Of a stretch of DNA of 64,000 nucleotides, positions 59,401 to 64,000 are shown in pieces. The translations under genes were made by a program, and so were the position numbers. The stretch lies in contig NMRA01000045.1 in NCBI GenBank assembly GCA_002633005.1, forward strand, positions 923,552-987,551, read 5' to 3'. This stretch comes from Phoronis australis. Taxonomy: Eukaryota; Phoronida; Phoronidae. The first letter of the stretch is position 1, and each line of letters opens with the position of its first letter. The notes under the pieces were generated by a model. The model was given only the letters and a program-made list of their open reading frames with translations. It was not told where the DNA came from and ran no database searches.

Positions 59401-61917
59401 CGCAGGCAGTCTGGCTGCCTGCTGACGGGTAGTGACGTCATCTCCCCGGGGACAAACCAGCAGTGCGTTGCATCAGCGCTTCGTCCCCGAGGGTGATGGA
59501 GCTGTACCTTTACATCTGAGGCTGTGCGATAGCTGCACCCCTTGGTGTAACTGTGCATGTTGGCTGTGGATACTACAGGCAGCAGCTCGCCTGGCGCCCG
59601 TCGTATCCCAGCGCCCACTGGAGGCCTCCGGGCCTTCAGTCCTGCCAGGCGCCTGGTTTTCTCCACCCGTACTCGACTTCACCGTAGTTGAGCAGGCGCC
59701 TGGTTGATCTACCTCAAACATGAGCGAGCCGTCCAGGTTTCTGCGGCAGGCTCGCCCTGGTGTATCATATTCGTATACAGTGAACTCTGGCGGCAGAGCC
59801 GCTGGTGTTCAAAGCTTGAACATCATTTGTGCCTCTCACCTCGGAGTCAAGAGGCAGAGTTGGATGGCGTCGAGTCCAGTCACATCACAGTCTGCTTTGA
59901 AGACTCGCCAGCTGCCAACTGGTATGAACGATAAGCACGACTCGACTCCTTAGAGTCCCATGCGGTGACTCGATCTGTGATGGTTCAAAGTGGTCTTCGT
60001 GTTCACAAGTGAATAACTGTCGAGACACAACACAATGATGCGCGATTTCTATCGGATCTTCCTACTACGAAAAATAACTGTTCTTGGGCTCTTTTTAGAA
60101 TTTTCTTCATAATTTGTTTAAAATTAAAATTCTTACCTCTCGGTTAAACGATTGGTTATTTCAAAACTATTGCCTTAATCAGCCGCATCTTTGAATGAGA
60201 AGTCACATCGTGATGCTGTGTTACCGATGTTATCACACGACTGAACCGTGAACATTTTCTTCCAACCCCCCCCCCCTGATCTGGTCATTCCACCTTCTCT
60301 CACGTCCCAGCAAGTGAATATTCTATGTTGGCAACCTGCACATGTGCTAGTGGTTTGTTCCTTTCTATAACGTCTGAGCTTTTGCTCACTGGTTGCTTGA
60401 CGTCATTGAACACACCGTGTGTGTTTGGCACATTGCTTTTTGAAGCATGACTATTTCCGTCGCGTCCTCCTTGCTGTGGTATATCTGATTATGAGTTGCT
60501 GACACAAGCTCGGTTCTTCCATTGTGCTTTGAGAGAGTTGGTGGAGTGATTAGGCATTGTCGTAATGAGCTGATGTAGAAGCACTAGTCACGTGCTTCCT
60601 TTTTCGTGAAGCTTCTCGCAGTGTGAGTCGTCACGCAGCCTCTTCGTGTGGCTGCGAGCCGACGTCACTTTGCAAATGGTGGTAACCTTTTCCGTTGGGA
60701 GTTCGAAGGCCCTATTTCAATCAGTACCTGTTTGAATTCCTCATGTTAAAGAAACAATGGGAAGTGTTGCCATCCATTGTGAATAGGTCCTTGCCGTTCA
60801 AGATTCGCGCATATGCATAAGGCACCCTGTCCGATGTCGCCGCCTCGCTGTTACTCACGGGATTAGTGCAGCATATGCGACGAGGTGACGTCTGACATGT
60901 CGTGGCTCTGGGTGACATGTTGGATCCAGAGTTTGCATATTAACGACATAACGACGAGAACTGGTTTACGTCACGGAGAATGTCTTAAACTGTTGTGGTT
61001 CTCATGTTAAATTAGCAACAGTGAGGACATATCTTGCACTCTTTAGTGCCTGTTAGCAGTTTTGCACTGCTTTGAAAATTAACATTTCGCACATGTAACG
61101 TGAAAAACTAAAACGTCCTTCGGGACAAGAAGTAAGGTAATAAACTAAAACAACACTCTCGAAGATGTGATTTCTCCGTCAAAGAGCGATTCCATCAAGT
61201 CCGTTATTTTCCCTGCACACACTAATGTTTGAAAACTCTTTGAGCGGAGTGTCACAAATTTTCGTTGAACATTCAGACATTGTCAGTGATTGACGTTATA
61301 TAAATGACATATGGTCTCAAAAGGAACATGTTGAGTCCACTTTTTGGACGAAATAATGTTGATCAGTATGTCGGTGAAAGTGCTGTTTGTGGTGGGAGTC
61401 GTGCTCCCACTGGACTGTTACCATGGAAACTTATTTATTTTATAAATGAAACGCATCGTTTAAGTGGCGAAGGGACATTGCTAGGTTGGTTGTGGCTTTG
61501 GTCTGCTTGTGCCCTGCCTTGTATAATAGGGTTCAATCGCATTAGCTTATTATATATTCAGTCGGTTGTTGCATGTAGATTAGCTATGACAAAGTAATAA
61601 AACATCAGTTCTGTATTAAACAAACTTTGTTCGCGTTTTGCTTTTCATCGTCGTACCTACATGCGCAAGTATACATGTACGTCGCAGAAAGTTGACCAGA
61701 ATCACGAAATTTACCCTGTTCCTGCCAAATTCAAGTTGATGTTGCATGGGCCCCGAATTCGAGAGGTGAGTTGAAGTGCATTCATCGTGCGTCAGTCTCT
61801 CGTGACCGAAAGCAATCCAGAAAACCACGATGGCTACCTGGAGCTGGTTCAGTTGTCAAAACTGGCCAATGGTTCGTGTTTTTAAATGATGCCAAACCCG
61901 GCTCTCGTTCAGTAAAG
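56471..61917. other. Intergenic DNA, no supported gene
   Basis: I see no splice-bounded coding segments and no recognised protein. A tandem repeat of 18 bp (GGTCATCTGGACCAGGGG) lies at about 58609-58648, and a CTAGCAGGCCA-type repeat at about 58263-58310. From 58900 to 59960 the DNA is more GC-rich and has overlapping open frames on both strands. A poly-C run occurs near 60267-60277. Confidence 0.5.
58609..58648. repeat. 18-bp tandem repeat
   Basis: GGTCATCTGGACCAGGGG occurs twice and part of a third time. Confidence 0.8.
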
Positions 61918-62034
61918 CAGTAAGCTAGGACCTCGCTAAAAAGCAAGACTGCGAGATTACGTGAGCTATTGCCGTGTATTTTAAATAAGGTCAGGCGACT
62001 TTGGCTAAATTTTAGCTAGGTCCTAGCGTTACTG
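61918..62034. mobile_element. 117-bp MITE-like element
   Basis: The left end CAGTAAGCTAGGACCTCGC and right end AGCTAGGTCCTAGCGTTACTG are inverted repeats with one indel and one mismatch. The interior shares GTGTATTTTAAAT and TTTGGCTA with 38484-38575. It is too short to code. Confidence 0.6.
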
Positions 62035-64000
62035 AACGCACGCCCGGTTTTGGCCCATTAACAGATGACTCGGTTCTCTAAAACAAAATAATTTTCTGTA
62101 ATCCTCGATAACCCTCAAAAGTTCAGAGGAACATTTGGAGACTAATATCAAGATCTGCTAAATGGTTAAGTGTGGCATACGCTTTTAGCGAAATACACGG
62201 CAACTGTGAGTAAAGACCACCCACTAAGGACCTTTAATGTCGAATTAGAGAAATACGGGTTATGAGCTTTTAGTTGATTCCTCCTTTTGTTTTGAGATTG
62301 ACGCCAATGATGCATTAACAGATGACAGAACGAGGACTGGTTGAAATCGTCAAACCGGGGCTTAGAATTCTTTTGAACTGGGAAATGACAAATTTGATAA
62401 CTGAAAAAGCAGAACTATGTTGATGGCCAGCAGTTTGACACAAGTCGGAATCGCCAATCCTGACTTGAGCGGATTTCTTGCTTTTAAAAATGCCAGGGTG
62501 GAAGTCTGGATGCACTCGCGTAAAACTGGGTAAACTTGTTCCTATTACAGACTAGCCAACTCGAATCTCTTGACTAGTGATTCGGGTAAAAAATTATTTT
62601 AAGATTTGCAAGGATAGGCTGGCTTTCCAAACGAGGACACGGTGGTCACCTCAACAATATACTTGTCCATTTCAGTTTCTGCATTATGAAATAAGTGTTT
62701 AGGATTTTTCGTATTGGCTTTCCAAAATTTTTACGTTGATTCCGCTCGGCACCTCAGCACATCTCTAGGGAAATTTTTGCGAGTAAGAGAAGCTATTGAA
62801 ACCAAGCACACTAGTTATCAAAACCACAAATGGTCACTTGGCGTTGGTTTTGATGCCCGAGATGATGAATTAATGTGGTGTGTTTTTTGACTGAACATAA
62901 ACTCATTTATAGGAAACGCTGACCAGGGTAGTTTCGTAAACGCAAATCTCTCACGAAGTCTTACAAATTCTTGCTTTTCTCGAAAGAAAATAGGTCTTCG
63001 GAACTGACGCTGGATGTCAAAAAATAATCTAAGCTGGTGATGACGTGCGAAGTAAATGATCAATGACGTCACAATCCGTGTGCTCCGCATGTGGTAGTTT
63101 ACAGTAAATGCGCATCACTGAAATTGTACATCACTTACTATAAATTGAGAACCTGCCGGAGAGGGGCCATGGTGATAGCATCAATTACTGCTCATTTTTG
63201 AAACTACACATGATTTCATATTTAGAAGCCCCTGCCCTTCGGGGAGGGGGGTCGTTGGTCTATTGGCACCAGGATTTCTTGTCTTGACCTATTCCCCTTC
63301 CTCACTGTTCATCGGATCGGGGGCGCAACAATGGAATCGATTAAACTGTTCTTTCCCGTTTTTTTTTTGAAATCATACAACTTACAAGGTATTGGAGGGC
63401 GATTCTTTTTTAGTTTTTACATGGCCTTTCGTATTAGTGGGCGGTATCCTCTCTTTGGAATACGGCCCTCAGTGCCCTTCGCACCAGCCCCTCCTACAAT
63501 CCAGTACTGATCTGATAACAAATCTCGAAGTCGAGAAAGCCGCAGAACATGTTCATGTGAAACTCAACACCATCAAGGGGTGTAGCACAACCAAGAATAT
63601 GGCATTGTAAAAATGGCCGTCAGCGGAAGTTAGAACAACTTTGAGACGGCATTTTATGAATTAGAGAAAGACGACATTAAGGTAATTCCAGTGCAAGGTT
63701 CCTTCTGTCTCAATGTTCACGTATCGACTGACTCAGTGGAGATTTTTCGACAATCACAAGCTAATGTAAAATGCTTCGATGAACGTGGGTGCAGGCTGAA
63801 ATTTGGGAAAACCTTTTTCACCCACGACTCCCACTTGGTATGATTTTTGGCAATCTTAACACACATCATACGCTGGCATAGGCAGAAGCCAGTATTCAAC
63901 AGGTAATCTAACGAGATTGTTTACAAGCGGGGGGGGGGTTGAAGTTAATGGCAAACTGTGATGTTACTTCCCAAAGAACGGGGCGGCGGGCAAACGTTGA
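62035..64000. other. Intergenic DNA, nothing recognised
   Basis: No exon, RNA gene or repeat family was recognised. There is a poly-T run near 63359-63369 and a poly-G run near 63930-63938. Open frames here are short and featureless. Confidence 0.5.

Noticed and set aside
59031-59721. Protein-coding gene in the GC-richer stretch
   Set aside because: Overlapping frames on both strands, no recognisable motif, no coherent splice structure.

Overview
The window is animal nuclear DNA. It has an intron-rich gene with consensus GT-AG splice sites, AT-rich introns with microsatellites, MITE-like elements and tRNA-derived SINE heads, and three isolated N characters left from assembly. The only gene I recognise lies on the + strand from about 3.8 to 56.0 kb. 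It encodes a myosin phosphatase targeting subunit (MYPT, PPP1R12 family; Mbs in flies). Intron sizes and sequence divergence suggest an invertebrate, but I cannot name the species or phylum.

I rebuilt the gene exon by exon. A path of 26 exons joins with compatible phases into one 3,390-nt reading frame (1,129 residues plus stop). It runs from the second ankyrin repeat to the C-terminal leucine zipper. In order it encodes: ankyrin repeats (3782-10961); a disordered, phosphosite-rich middle (11587-27363); the RRSTQGVT inhibitory site (Thr696 in human MYPT1) across the junction 27363/27997; a second basic phosphosite region (32957-33295, Thr853 equivalent); an S/Y-rich linker and coiled coil (48981-51248); and the zipper (53070 or 55908). 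The usual first exon, with the KVKF PP1-docking motif and first ankyrin repeat, was not found and is probably upstream of the window.

The striking feature is the number of alternative forms readable from the sequence, most of them at regulatory parts of the protein. (1) A 388-codon exon at 774-1937 starts with an SH4-like MGCTCSK lipidation signal, carries its own KKRVSF PP1-docking motif, and is phase-compatible with the first ankyrin exon. (2) Two small phase-matched cassettes (14028 and 14468) change the context of an RRTSITRMS phosphosite. (3) Three tandem copies of a 3' splice site lie directly before the exon that completes the RRSTQGVT site. (4) Two phase-identical, related exons 140 nt apart (32957 and 33195) carry RRSSAL or RRPTGK at the Thr853 position, and using both or neither creates an early stop. 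(5) An internal first exon at 40942 with an S/Y/G-rich head would give a 265-residue small subunit like vertebrate M20/M21. (6) Two homologous terminal exons (53070 and 55908) encode two different leucine zippers. Together these look like a splice-encoded control system for one phosphatase subunit.

Region by region: 1-773 is flank or intron; 774-1937 the lipidated alternative exon; 3782-16768 ankyrin and post-ankyrin exons, with MITEs in the introns; 18416-29080 the middle region; 31679-35410 the basic phosphosite region and the exclusive exon pair; 35411-48980 about 13.6 kb of intron holding the internal first exon and a near-identical 379-bp duplication around an N; 48981-55994 the C-terminal exons, with a SINE pair and a degenerate tandem array between the two zipper exons; 55995-64000 the 3'UTR and intergenic DNA with no gene I can support.
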